DNA of 64,000 nt from Hofstenia miamia (GCA_004352715.1 SCFE01000054.1:1215935-1279934); one strand, 5' to 3'. Positions 1-11,200 are shown, counted from the first letter of the stretch. The notes: generated by a model from the letters alone, not told the origin. Numbers and translations: made by a program.

Positions 1-1088
1 CAACAAAAAAAAACTTTAAGAATGGCAAGAGTGCAGGGCATAAGAGTAGTAATCATCGGGAGAACGACAATTGCAGAACTACCACCATTCTTGAAAGAAC
101 TACAGATACAGGTTGAAAACGTGTTCTTATGGGAGAAAATAACAACAGAATCAAAGGTTGCAGAATTAATTCACCTACATTTGCAAATTGATTACTGGGT
201 AGCCTATTGCAGACTGATGGTAGATCTGTGTATAGCCATTGATTTATTTAAACAAGTAAAAACAATAGAAATGACAACACATGCAGAGGGCGTAGAAAAA
301 GCAAATACACTATTCATCAAGTGCAGCCTCACACAAAGGCAGGAACACATAAAGAGGATACAAGAGATATGGAATGAAATGAAGCTACAGAAGAAGACAA
401 AAGAAGAATGGCTAGAGATACATATTGAGGCCTCATTGAGAAAATACCATAAGACAGTTGAGGTAGCACTGTTGGAAATCAACAGAGTGTATGAATTATA
501 TTCAACAAAAGATTTCAAAAATATGTTATTTGAGGAAAAGAACGCCCCAGAGATCAGATTCAGAATGTCAGCATGGATTCTAGCAATATTCACAACACAG
601 GAAGAGGAATTGAGGCTACCAATTTCAAGACAGGATGCCACAAGTTAGCAAAGGCAAAGAAATACAAAATAGCTTTATCCCCAGTGCTCACTTAAATGAA
701 AAATTGGTTGCTGAAAGGGCACCTTGAGAAGTTGACATCCCCAGACAAAATCAAGAAACCAATGTAAGAAATTGAAAACTTCATCAGTAGATTAATCGTC
801 AACAAAAGCTCACTAGGAAGAATGTCAACAGTGGACATAGCAAATAGAATGGGGATTGTGCCAGAAGAAATAACAGTATTAGATGAACCTATGAGAAAAT
901 ACATGTGGGGTGCCACATCTGAAATGTGACTAAGACAGGTCAAAACAAAACCCTGGATAACAGCAAAGAAAATCATTCAACAAAAAATCATAGATACCAA
1001 AGAAATTGTAAACATGATGAAAAACAAAGAGATCCAACAAACATTAGAATTTGACATGAAGAGATATGAAAAAGAGAGCCCTCACTGC

Positions 1089-1176
1089 ACATTTGTGAAA
1101 ATCATTAAGAGTGTGGAAATGATGCAAAGGGTACATTTGTGAAAATCATTAAGAGTGTGGAAATGATGCAAAGGGT
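1089..1176 (+). repeat. Perfect 44-bp tandem duplication inside ORF3 of E1
   Basis: The block starting acatttgtgaaaatc at 1089 is repeated exactly from 1133. E6 has it once (about 31,480). Because 44 is not a multiple of 3, the duplication breaks the ORF3 frame. The two copies are identical, so it is recent compared with the point mutations around it. Confidence 0.95.
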
Positions 1177-1935
1177 AGGGATAACAGAACCTGTGGAAGT
1201 CTGTGAGATGACAATGAAAACACAAAAAGAGATGTTGGAGGAGGAATGGATCAACACAGAATATGAGAGATTCTTAGTTGAAATAAAAATAACTAAGGAA
1301 AAAGAAGAAATTTGCTCTAGGAATTACCAATAGGTGTAGGAGGAATAAACAGTAGAATCAATGAAAGTGATGATCACAGAAGCATTCACAAAAACCAAAT
1401 TAGAAGAGATACTAAAACCATGCAATCAGCTAGCAGTAGACATAGAATGCATTACATCAAAATTTGAAGTGAACAGCAAGATCAAAATGAGAATGAGCAG
1501 GAGAGGCTTAATGCAAATATTCTGGGAAACACTAAGAGAAAGTAAGATGAATTATCCACCCATGATTGGACTGGCAACAGCGCCAGCAACATCACAAGAT
1601 TATAGAGAGATAGAGTGACAAATAAGAACCAAAATCCTTATATGCACCCCACCACAAACAGTATCTATCCCAATGGTACTCCCAAAATGGAGAATACTAA
1701 AAAATGTGAAGATCACCAAAACTTTCTTACACTAATACAAGACTTACATGAATATGAGAGATGAAGGAAAAGCAATAGTTGAAAGAGATGATTACAAAAA
1801 GATGAAGGAAATATTACTAAAATATGATAATAAGGAAAGGGTATACATTGAGGGAGCAATAACTCCTTATCAGCTATACACTCAAGGAAAACTGATCCAT
1901 GAACAGCTAAAAGAACTACAAGAAGAAATAGATAA

Positions 1936-1939
1936 ATGA
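1936..1939 (+). promoter_or_regulatory. ATGA stop/start overlap joining ORF3 and ORF4 (E1)
   Basis: The TGA stop of ORF3 (1937-1939) overlaps the ATG of ORF4 (1936-1938). The same 4-base overlap is present in E6 (32,322-32,325) and in the diverged E2 (6288-6291), where the surrounding sequence is quite different. This suggests ORF4 is translated by termination-reinitiation, as in some viral and retroelement gene pairs. That mechanism is inferred; the overlap is seen. Confidence 0.6.
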
Positions 1940-2499
1940 ACAACAAAGGCAATCATGCTGTTTTTGGAGTAAACAATGTAGTGTGGTTGGACTTATGGGA
2001 TAAAGAGTACTGCTTCTATGATGTTACAAAAATTGTAGAAATAGTGACAATTATGAGACTAAATAAGAACAATCCAATGACAATAACAGAGGAAGAGGTG
2101 AGAGAGAACATAAGCTTCTTCTACAAGGATGTGGCAAATACAAGGAGCCTCAGGAGAGTTTTCACATTCTTTTACCTGAACACATTGATACATGAAGAGA
2201 TGGTGCACACAAGTAGAGCAGACACACAAATGACATTAATGATAGCAATAAAGGGCATCTATCTATATAGAAAGTTCTACAAGATCTTTTCAGAGAAAAT
2301 GAATGAACTTAGAGAGATCACACCAATATCAGAAGATATTAAAGAGGCAAAATTCCTACAATACCACAGTACAGTAACAACAGAGAGAGAGGCAGTACAG
2401 AAAATAATGAAACAACCAGAATTCACAACAACAAGCTGGAGTGATCCCCAAGTGGAAATGATAATTAAAAAAGCAGATGAATTAGTCCATGGTGAATGA
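1936..2499 (+). CDS. ORF4 of E1, intact 187-residue protein of unknown function
   Basis: This is the last gene of the element and the only E1 frame with no break. The ATG at 1936 is chosen because it overlaps the ORF3 stop and the same arrangement recurs in other copies. The TGA at 2497-2499 lies about 20 bases before the purine tract and LTR. Conserved segments shared with E5, E6 and E2 are a VW(L/T)DLW and CYYDVTK block near the start, ISFFYKDVANTRSLR and VFTFFYPNT in the middle, then ADAQMTLxIALKGxxLYK, KMNELR and TVTTEREAV. The protein is largely helical-looking with aromatic clusters and has no signal peptide or hydrophobic span long enough for a membrane. I do not recognise the family. 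The mix of conserved helices and position after pol would suit an RNA-binding or capsid-like role, but this is a guess. Confidence 0.7.
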   Translation: MNNKGNHAVFGVNNVVWLDLWDKEYCFYDVTKIVEIVTIMRLNKNNPMTITEEEVRENISFFYKDVANTRSLRRVFTFFYLNTLIHEEMVHTSRADTQMTLMIAIKGIYLYRKFYKIFSEKMNELREITPISEDIKEAKFLQYHSTVTTEREAVQKIMKQPEFTTTSWSDPQVEMIIKKADELVHGE

Positions 2500-2518
2500 G
2501 CAGTGCTAAAAATAATGC

Positions 2519-2531
2519 AAGCTGAGGAGGG
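2519..2531 (+). other. Polypurine tract of E1
   Basis: A purine-rich run (gctgaggaggg) lies directly before the 3' LTR. This is the position expected for the primer of plus-strand DNA synthesis in LTR elements. Its edges are approximate. Confidence 0.5.
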
Positions 2532-3655
2532 TGCGTAGCATAATCCAAAGCATAATGCTGCTAAAGAAGAAAGAAGATCAGATAATTAGTCAAAACTAAG
2601 ATCAAATTATGATTATTGATTGAAAAACAATTTAAGTTTAATTATCAGATTACCTTTGTAGATGCAACTAAGTATTAAGATAACAAATTAGTACTTGTCA
2701 TCAAATTTGACCAAATGAAGGGGGCGAATTCACTTCCATTATTTTTAGCCATTTTTGGCAGATGATATAAATTTGAATTTTGAATGACATGTACTTTTTG
2801 AAAGTTAACTATAAATATGTGAGAAATCATTTTGGAAATTGTTGAAGTAAATTCTTTGAAAATCTTATCTTTAGATTTTATATTGGTTTGCTTATTAATA
2901 CAGAATGTCAAGCTAAACAGTAAATGCAGTAGTAGTGGTTTGGGCACATATCAGGAGCAACTTGAGGGTCTTTGATCAAAACCATGAACCTGCATTTATG
3001 TTAGGTATATGACTAGGAGTTTTTCTCCATTTAGCTGGCTACCCATTCTTTTGTTACATGTATCTAATAATAGATATTGGTAAAAGGGCTGGATAGCTTA
3101 CAGTAGATTATACATATTTTATCTTATAGACTTAGGTGGCCTATAATAGACTGATAAATAGACTTTAAATGTAAGGTAGGAAGCTGCAAGTTATTATGTA
3201 ACTTATTTTAATTAACTTATCTAAAGCCAATAGTTTTTGGTAATAATTATTAAGCAGCTAGTGACATTTCAAGGTTGCAAAGTATTCTGAGCACACATTA
3301 CAAATTGAGTTTAAGTCAGTTACAAATGGCATTGAGAACTGCACTGAGTTTGGATAGGGAACACATAAGAACATTGTTGAGGTGAGGCTTGGAACCACTT
3401 AATCAGTGATGGAAACACATGTGAAGTGATTCATAGATCAGAGTTAGCCAGATGCCATAGCCAGATCACAGAGCAGAACTGTAATGATGGTGTACCTAAA
3501 CAGTATCCAGTTACTTTAGTTATGTGAAGATTATCTAAACATATACAGTATCAGAGTAAGGAGTTAACATATATACATCCCTACCTGCTTAAAAAAAGAA
3601 CAATAATTTAAAAGAATAATTTAATCTATGTTGACGCTTGGTAGCAGATGCTACA
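2532..3655 (+). repeat. 3' LTR of E1 (about 1124 bp)
   Basis: It starts near tgcgtagcataatcc and ends in agatgctaca. The start matches the LTR start of E5 and E8 (TGTAGCATCATCC), with a small change in E1. Its inside matches the E6 5' LTR (for example aattagtacttgtc at 2687 and 23,806) and the E6 3' LTR. The length agrees with the E5 5' LTR (1128 positions including a gap). Promoter and polyadenylation sites should lie here but cannot be placed with confidence. Confidence 0.85.
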
Positions 3656-6291
3656 AGAAAACACTCTCTGTAGGAACCTGAGGAGTCTAGTAAGATAACA
3701 GTGCCTTTTGCTAGTATTAGTGTAAGTAATACACAACCATCCCACAGTGACTCAATAACCCCCTCTAGTCCCAGTCCTTTGTCACATGCTTCTACAAGTA
3801 TACAATCAAAGAAGACTGAAGAAAGACAGAAGAAAACATCCAAAGTTGGAGATGAGATGCTCCACTTGTATTTTATTGCAACCCCTGAGGATGTTAGTTT
3901 CATGTGTGATAACTTGTCAGGGGAAACTAAAAATAAGTTGAGGTGGATGCACAACACTAAGTCATTAGTATGCTCTATTGATGTCATTCCTTTTGTCATC
4001 AACACAGAGTATAGGCCCAGAATAAATACAATCATTTGTTACAATTCCAAGATGCACAGCAGACTTAAGAGGCCATACTGGAGAAGCACTGTACACACCA
4101 TGTTCAACAAGGATTTTAACCTCTCCCACCGCTGCCAACTTCTCAAAAACAAAATGGCAATAAAGAAGTTTGAGTGTGTCAACATTGATTTTAATAATCT
4201 GATAAGTTTTTTTCTGAGAATAGGGAAAGTAAACCAGCCCAAAATCATGGAAAAGATTGAGATAGCCTACAGACTTGCAAAAGTTGAGAACATCTGATTC
4301 ATTATATTCCTGTAAGAAGAATACCAGCACAAGATCCCAGAGCAGGTCAAAAACCTCAACTTTCAAATAGAGAATTTCACAATTTTGTATAACAACTATT
4401 ATCAGCCATTGAGCATGTACCACACAAACAGCATCTTGGTAAAAAATTGGATCTACACCAATCTCTTGCTTTGCAAAAGAATCCCAATGCATTGCCTTGC
4501 TGTCAATATGAGAATCATCATAGATGCTGCTGTCCATGCTCAGACTCTTGAGTCAATCAATATTAACCTGCCTGGCCTAGCCACAGTAACCAATATTCAC
4601 ATCAGTTTCACCTTCTCTCAGACCACAACTACCCTTGCTGAGATCAAAGAAATTTGGACATTGCTAAAGGCAGACAGGAGCCCCAAAACCATGTGGCCTA
4701 CTATTAAGATTCACAGCCTGAACTCACAGTACTCAAGGTCCATAGAATGACTCCTCATGGAACTGTGCATATCCTACACCTTTCAAGATTGACAAAACTT
4801 TGCAGAGAAGTTATTCCCTGAATAATTTGCTCCAGCCATCCATTTGTTGACCCATTTGGATCCTTTCAATTTTTCTTACTAGCAATCCTGAGCTTCAGGT
4901 ACCTCTCAACCAAGTTAGCAAATATGTGCACCCATGAACTAGTGATTTGCCGTGTGGCAAGGAAGGTGAAAAACTGGCTGCTGCATGCATGCTCTTTGCC
5001 AGCATCCCCTGGCAAAACCAAGAAAGTGATGGAGCATTTTGAACAATACTATGCAAGGTTGATAGGAATAAGCAGTCCTCTGGGATGCTTGTAACCACAA
5101 ATTATTGTGAATTTTCTCAGTGTTGTGTTTTTGGACCTCAATATCTTCTCTGATACCCTCAAAGTACATCTGGGGAGCCATGGCCAAAACTAAGTTTCTG
5201 TCACTCAATTCAGAATATGCTCTGCTCTGTACTAGTTGCCTTATCTGACAAAAGCCCAGGTTTATGCAGCAGTTCTTAGAACTTGTTAATCATTTTACTG
5301 TTCACACAAAAACTGAAATTCTGTTAAATCTAGAAAAGATGAACTACCCTGAGAGTGGCTACAATAAGATAGCAGAAACAAGGATGCATGCAGCTAAAGA
5401 TGGCAAAGTTATCCTGCTCACAGTTATTGAGCAAATTATGTGCTCCCTAGAGCAGTTCTATCACAAAGAAGAGCTGTTGTCTTCATCAGCCATCAAGGTC
5501 TCACCTGGCACCAAGGCCCTCACTGAGGCCATCAATTTGCAGAAGTTTCCTGGAGCTGCAACCTCCCCTTTCCCTATGCCCACCTGGTCAATTTCCAAAG
5601 ATGAGCACATACTCACTGTTGAACACCATCCTGAGGAGTTCACTGAAAGCCTGCTATAGCTGAATGTGTAATCAAAAGTAACCATGATAAGAATATATTG
5701 GGCCTTATGAAGTGGTGCCTATCAGAGATGTTCACAAAGGAAGAGCTAGTGCTTCTACAATCACCTGGGCAACAAATAGCCTTGGATTTAGAATGCACTA
5801 TGGCTTGGTTATGAATTTCCACAACTCAAGTTACTAAACTCCACAAACATGGATTAAGGAGCACCTTCTGGGACTTGATTAAAGATGCTAAAATCAACTA
5901 CCCTGTCATGATTGGAACCACCACACTCAAGAAAAAGGTTGAGTTCAAACATATTGAGTCTAATACTGAGAAAAACAATCTGCTCTGCATACCTCCACAA
6001 TGCCTAATGACGCTGCTAATTTTACCATCTTGGAGAGTGAAGAAGGGGCGCAGAAAGGTGTTGGCCCACCTGTTGGATAAGATCAACTATGTATCTACTA
6101 CAGCAGAAATTGCTGAAGCAATGCAGTCTAAAGAATACAAGGAAACCCAAGACACCCTGCTTCAAGGTGGAAATCCTGAGAGTGTTTATATTGACAGCAA
6201 GTTAACCATTAATGATATCTTTCAAAAAGGGCAGCTGATCTTGATGCAAGTACAGAAAATCCACAATAAGATCACAATGTTAGACCCATGA
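3656..6291 (+). pseudogene. ORF3 of E2, an anciently diverged copy of the family
   Basis: Coding sequence resumes at once after the E1 LTR with a Ser/Pro-rich segment, then MLHLYFIATPED, an NLSGETK block, RPRINTIICY and PYWRSTVH. These match the order and spacing seen in E9 (42,400-42,150). Further on, KNWLLHACS, KTKKVMEHF, EELLSSSA, INYPVMIGTT and SVYIDSKLTIND match E5, E6 and E1. Several frameshifts and stops break it (for example after 4295, 4748, 5657 and near 5800). Similarity to the other copies is visible at protein level but little remains at DNA level, so this is a separate, older lineage. The last block, 5875-6291, is open and ends in TGA overlapping an ATG. Confidence 0.7.
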
Positions 6292-6797
6292 GTCCTTATA
6301 TTCTTTCAAGCTTCAGGAGACATGTGGAGATGATAACATGCTACTACAACATTACAAAAAGATAATCACTATGCTGAGGGCCAAGATGAATGATCTGGAA
6401 AAGATGACTCTCCAACAGGTCAACAAGTACTGCTTACTCTTCATGGACCATGCTACTCAAATGGGATTTCTGTAAGTATTTACACACTTCTACCCCAATA
6501 CCAGGATCAGTGCAGAGGACATGCACACTTCAGATACAGACACACTTATGACTCTCATGATTGCCTTGAAAGGTCTCTGGCTCTACAAGTGAGGAGACTC
6601 AACAACTTATGAAGAAACTGCCTGATCAGCTCTCACCTACCTGAAATTGAGTTTTTCTGCCTACATAACAAGCTGTCACTCAACAAGAGACCTTAATGCA
6701 GACTACCAGGCACCCTAGGTATGCCAAAGTCTCATCTTGGGACAATGTCCTTGCTATTGAAATGGTGGAGGAGACACAGAAGCTATTGTCAGAGGTG
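6288..6797 (+). pseudogene. ORF4 of E2, broken
   Basis: It starts at the ATG overlapping the ORF3 stop (ATGA, 6288-6291). Translation gives CYYNITK, then after breaks VFTHFYPNTRISAED and DTLMTLMIALKGLWLYK, and finally SSWDNVLAIEMVEE. These line up with ORF4 of E1 and E5. There are frameshifts and at least two stops. The copy ends around 6797, where a minus-strand element (E3) begins. Confidence 0.65.
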
Positions 6798-9700
6798 ATT
6801 TTTCCTTTGATGTAGATGTGCTCTCTATTATTTTCCACTAACATTATTGCTTTGGTTTTCTTATATGCCTCTGATGTGATTATTTTAGTAGCTTTTTCTT
6901 TAGTATTTGTATATGTTTTGAATTTGTGTAGGTATTCCTTGGCAACTCTTCTGTCTTTTGGTAGACACCATCTTGGTAATAGCATTGGAATGGAAACTGT
7001 CTTTGGTGCTGTGCATTTGAGGATTTTTGTTTCCATGGTTTCTTTGATTTTTTCATAATTTCCTGATGTTGGTGCCATAGCCATCCCAATTGTTGTGGGG
7101 CAATTCAATTTTGCTTCTGGTATCTTTTCCCAATATCTTAAGTTTGTCCTCTTTTTCTTAAGTTGATGGTTGTGTTTGGTGGTATTTCAACTTTGGATGT
7201 TACACATTCTACATCTATTGCCAGCTAGTTGTATGGTTTTAATAATTTGTTAAGTTCTGTTTTGATGAAAGCTTCAGTAAACCTAATCTTCATTGTTGTG
7301 ACTGTATGATTTTCTTTAATTCTCTGGTAGTTTCAATTTACTATCTCTGTTTCCTTTTCTTTGGTTACTTGAATTTCTACCAGGTACTGTATCAATCAAT
7401 TCTATAGCACTAGCTGTGCTAAGATTTCCCCATTTTTCCATATTGATGGCATCTATTCATTCCTGTGTTTTAGGTGACAGCATGATACTTGTTGACATTA
7501 GTAATTCATTTTCTAGCATTGTTTCAGTTTTTGTCTTTGTCATCATCTCAAGAACCTCTACTGGCTTGCTTATTCCTGCTTTTGAAATGTCTTAAGTTTT
7601 CTTTATGATCTTAGTGAAGGAGCATTTTGGTGTATCACACATAAATCTTTCTGATGGAGTTGCCATTATCTGATATATGTTTTTGTTATTGAAGGTTTGA
7701 ATGATTTTGACTGTATTGCTTATTCTTCTCTTTACAAGTTTTCATGTCATTATCCACAGTTGTTCCTCAAGCTGTAGTAGTTTTGTCTCCAATGTATTTT
7801 TTTGTTGGTTCTTCAAATAGTGATATTTCATTTGGACATATGCCTGTTTTGTTGGCTATTGTGACCATTGTTATTTTACACATTGGGTTTTCCTCAGTGA
7901 TAGTTCTTACTAAGTTTTTCTTGATGGTTTGCATAGGTTTCTCCTGCTTGTCTGGTGATGCTAATTTGTCTGTAACTCCTTTCAGCAGCCAATTTTTTGT
8001 TGTCATGTTGAATGGTGAGAAAGCTATCTCATAGCATTTTTGTTTGCCTAGTTGCATTTGTATCATCTTGAGATCAGAAATTTCATATTTTCATCCTCTG
8101 TTAAGTAGATTGCTAACAGCCATATCATTGTTCAAAATCATATTTCCTGTGCATTAACATGTATCTTTTAAAGTCTTTTTTAGTATTTAGTTCATATGCC
8201 TTGTTAATTTTTTGGAGTGTGACTTCTACAGACTTATGATATTTCTTCACAGGTGCTTCAATGTGTATACATTGCCATTTTTCCTCCATAGTTTTGGTGA
8301 TTTTCATGTTCCTCCATATCTCTTGAATCTGCTTCAGATGTTCTTGCCTTTGGATTAGACTGCACTTTATATGAAGTTGCATTTATCTTCTCCAAGTTTT
8401 GTATATTTGTTGTCATTTTTATAGTTTTTACCTGCTGGTATAGTTCAACAGCAATCCACAGTTCATCCATTAACCTGTGCACCTGTGCCTAATAGTCAAG
8501 CTGTAAATCAACTTTAATCAGTTGTGAAATTCAAGATTACTCTGGTTCTCTTTCTTTTGGAAAGATATTTTGGACTTACATACACATATTTTTTAGGAAC
8601 TGTGGTATCTGTTCTTCTGTAGTAATCATTATTATTACTATCTGTGTCCCTGTTTATTCTGCTGTTTGTAGTGTGTTCTGCAATTGTTTTTCAAGCCTTT
8701 GATTATATTATTGTCTTTAATTATGTATATTAGAGTCAGGTTGTTTTTATTGATGTTAATCTGTTTGATGTTTGCTATTGTTTCATTATTTTTCATGATG
8801 CTCTGAGCTTTGGTTAATGTCAGATTATCATTAGACACTATGTGTACTGTACTTCTATAATATGGGCATTCCAGGGTTTCATTCATCCTTTCAGGGTAGC
8901 TTATGATTGTATTCACCATTGACCTGGTTTTCCTTATCTAGCACTAGTGGTAAATTCATTTCATCCATTTTTGTTTGTTTCCATATGTAACTCTGGGTTT
9001 CTGGTGACAGTTTTTCATATACATTGTATTTCATTCTCATTTTTGCTATAAAATATGGATGTAGCTTCTCTCTATCAATTATTGACATACATTTGTTTTG
9101 TTCTAATGATCACATAGTTCTCTCTGAAGTAGAATATCTCTTCTCTGAGGTGGCATGTAGCATATCACTGGTGCTCTTTTTACAGTCCATTTCTGAACCA
9201 CTGCTGATGGCCTCCAGTTGATCATCTTTTGGTTGGTTTTCTTCCAGAGTCTCCATCACCATTTGACCAGCTGCAGATTTGGTACCACTTACACATTCCT
9301 GTGGTAACTCTTTCATCAACTTGCCTTTTAGTCAGCAGTGTGGAGTACTGGAAGGAAATTTGGGACTTTGTTTGCACTTTTTGTCTTCTTGCCCTTTAGT
9401 TGGCAGTCTGGACTACTCAGTACATTAGTTTTGTTGCTGTTTGTCACTGTGCACTTTAGTTAGCAGTGATTACTACTAAGCAATGTTGAAACTTTGCTAC
9501 TTTTTGCTGTTGTGCTCTGTAGTTCATGGTGAGGACTACTAAGCATGTGTTCAAATTCTTCTCACTCACTAATGTTCTTGTGTCCCTCAGTCTGGTTGTC
9601 TTCACTCTCTTTACTTGCTTTATAGTTTTTGATTCATACTGCATTGTTCTTCTCTTCAGTGATTGATCACTCATTCTGCAGTTCAAAATTCCTAAACTGA

Positions 9701-9880
9701 GTTAGTAAGTTTACATCCCATATTTCAGGTTATAATGTTATATTTTGTTTTGCTGCCCTCTGAGGCATAATTCTTGGTTGTATATTATCATTGTTGATGT
9801 TGTGCCAAAATTCTTCATCAAATTCTTCCTCTATCTAATTCGTCCATTTCATATGTATTTTCACCCAGTTGAAGCTCCGC
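6798..9880 (-). pseudogene. E3: ORF3 with its N-terminal repeat region, plus the end of pol, decayed
   Basis: On the minus strand, from 9880 down, it reads the end of pol (RRIMPQRAAK near 9760, also seen in E7 near 34,470), a CQLKG-type repeat region at 9323-9530, and then ORF3. ORF3 blocks include LHPYFIAKMRMKYNVYEKLSPE (9070-9000), ECPYYRSTVHI, INKNNLTLIYIIK, HIKCSLIQRQEHLKQIQEIW, KNWLLKGVTDKLASPDKQ, GICPNEISLFEEPTKKYIG and MNCPTTIGMAMAP. It stops in the block VYIxGKIT at 6798, so the ORF3 end and ORF4 are missing. Stops and frameshifts are frequent. It is about as distant from E6 as E9 is. Confidence 0.7.
9323..9530 (-). repeat. CQLKG-type coding repeat in E3, unit about 60 bp
   Basis: Plus-strand cores gccttttagtcagcag (9323), gccctttagttggcag (9391), gcactttagttagcag (9451) and a weaker gctctgtagttcatgg (9514) recur every 60-68 bp. 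Read on the minus strand they encode variants of CQLKG. The same motif opens ORF3 in E6, E7 and E9. Confidence 0.7.
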
Positions 9881-10180
9881 TAACGGGTTTCCATGGGTTA
9901 ATGGTACATGTACATAGTAGTTTAATACTACCCAAAATATGTTCAAAGTGTGTTACCACACAAAAAACAAAAATAATTGTGTGTGTGTGTCAAAACCTTC
10001 AGACATCCTAAAGATCCTTAGGATTCTTGATTATTCTGTAGTTGAAGAAGGTTGAAACGATGTCAATATGTCATAAAAACATTGAATATATAATGGGATT
10101 TAAGTTGGAAAATGAAATATAATAGTGGTACAACATCACAATGATGTTGAGGTTCTTGGGATAGGATCGTGGAAACTGAG
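9881..10180. other. Gene-free spacer
   Basis: Between E3 and the 494-bp repeats I see only a short (gt)n run at 9979-9990 and AT-rich sequence. Confidence 0.6.
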
Positions 10181-10674
10181 TGGAATTTGGTTTTCGATTG
10201 CCTTTCTTCACTTGATCCACCCCTCCGGGTTCTCAAAGGAAGAAAGGCTGCTGTTTGTCATTTTTAAACAAATATCCCTAATATATATATATATATATAA
10301 TGAATATAGTGAAGATATCTCAAGAACCCTCGTCCAAATGAATATAAAAATTTGAGATCATATGTAAATAATACTATAAAAGAGCACTATTTAAAATACG
10401 GACCATTCTGTATGTATTATTGCTTTAATTTGCTGAAATTTTACGCGAAAATGGATAGAAATTATTAGATTTAAAATTTTTTTCTCGACCTGTACTTGTC
10501 AAATTTAAACATACTATATATAATTCAAAAGCCCTATTTCTGATGCATCTAACTACAAAAACAGATTGTAAAAATATTAAAAACTCATTGAGTTATTAAC
10601 GCCTAAAATCAGTCAGTCGGTGATTTTTAAGCAATCTACAAAAAATTGTTCATTTAAATTCGAGGTAGGCTTAG
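10181..10674. repeat. 494-bp direct repeat, unit 1
   Basis: The block from tggaatttgg (10,181) recurs from 10,675 with roughly 80-85% identity, including the long segment aatgaatatagtgaagatat and a stretch ending ttattgctttaatttg. No convincing reading frame spans it. Some of its CpG sites are kept in one copy and lost in the other. Confidence 0.85.
10200..10248. other. Imperfect hairpin in repeat unit 1
   Basis: gcctttcttc (10,200-10,209) is the exact reverse complement of gaagaaaggc (10,239-10,248). Inside, TTGA pairs with TCAA and ACCC with GGGT. This gives a nearly continuous stem-loop of 49 bases. Confidence 0.75.
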
Positions 10675-11200
10675 TGGAATTTGGCTTTCGATTGCCTTTC
10701 TTCAATTGATCCACCCCTCTGGGGTCTCAAAGGAAGAAAGGCTGCTGTGTCTAAAGTTTAAACAAATATCCCCACTAGCTTATATATATATATAATGCAA
10801 ATATATATATATGTATAATGAATATATTCAAGATATCTCAAGAACCCTTGTCCAAATGACTATAAAAATTTGAGATCATATGTAAATAATACTATAAAAG
10901 AGCACTATTCAAAATACGGACTATTCTGTATGTATTATTGCTTTAATTTGAGCTTATATCTCTGGCATTTCCTGAAATTCTACGAAAACCGATCGTAATT
11001 TTTTGATTTAGAATTTTTTTCTCGCCCTGTACTTTGTGAATATTAACATCCAATATATCATTCGAAAGTCCTATTTCCGATGCATCTAACTATGAAAACA
11101 GGTTGTAAATAAGTTTAAAACTCATTGAGCAATAGATGCCTAAATTTGTGCAGTGCGTGAATTCTAAGCCAAATGCAAAAAAATTGTTGATCTAATAACT
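10675..11200. repeat. 494-bp direct repeat, unit 2
   Basis: This is the second copy of the block at 10,181-10,674, in the same orientation and directly adjoining it. It has a (ta)n expansion near 10,780-10,815 and small insertions, so it is slightly longer. The end is set where similarity fades after caaaaaaattgttgatc. Confidence 0.8.
10694..10742. other. Imperfect hairpin in repeat unit 2
   Basis: The 10-bp arms are the same as in unit 1 (10,694-10,703 and 10,733-10,742), with inner TTGA/TCAA and ACCCC/GGGGT around a TCT loop. The inner stem differs in sequence between the two units but can still pair in both. Confidence 0.75.

Larger units (their letters stand above)
1..1939 (+). pseudogene. 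ORF3 of E1 (novel env-position gene), decayed, C-terminal two thirds
   Basis: This is the post-integrase gene of the family; I recognise no known domain. The reading is continuous with the same gene in E5, E6, E2 and E8 by shared stretches such as KNWLLKGH, SPLGRMS, MRKYMWGAT, PVEVCEM, RFLVEIK, MNYPAMIGLA and VYIEGAITPYQLYTQGK. It is broken. There is a frameshift near 640, stops at 693-695, 765-767, 927-929 and 1616-1618, a 44-bp tandem duplication at 1089-1176, and a deletion near 1246 with GGAA at its edges. The protein is hydrophilic, rich in K, E and M, with no signal peptide or membrane span, so it does not look like an envelope protein. The gene ends in TGA at 1937-1939, overlapping the start of ORF4. 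Confidence 0.75.
1..3655 (+). mobile_element. E1: 3' part of a Ty3/gypsy-like LTR retrotransposon (ORF3, ORF4, 3' LTR)
   Basis: The window opens inside this copy. What remains is ORF3, then ORF4, a purine-rich tract and the 3' LTR, which ends in GATGCTACA at 3655. The copy is closely related to E6 (23,791-33,934), with long stretches differing at only a few percent of bases. The DNA straight after its LTR is coding sequence of a second, more diverged copy (E2), so E1 inserted into the ORF3 gene of E2. The 5' half, and hence the target-site duplication, lies outside the window. Confidence 0.85.

Noticed and set aside
204-641. Antisense frame opposite ORF3 of E1 with a hydrophobic, Ser/Cys-rich translation
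   Set aside because: It is the mirror of a Lys/Glu-rich coding strand. The same shadow appears opposite every ORF3 copy (for example 30,727-31,446 and 16,516-17,101).
4895-5208. Minus-strand frames in E2
   Set aside because: The plus strand in this stretch reads the conserved ORF3 blocks (KNWLL, SPLG), so the minus frames are shadows.
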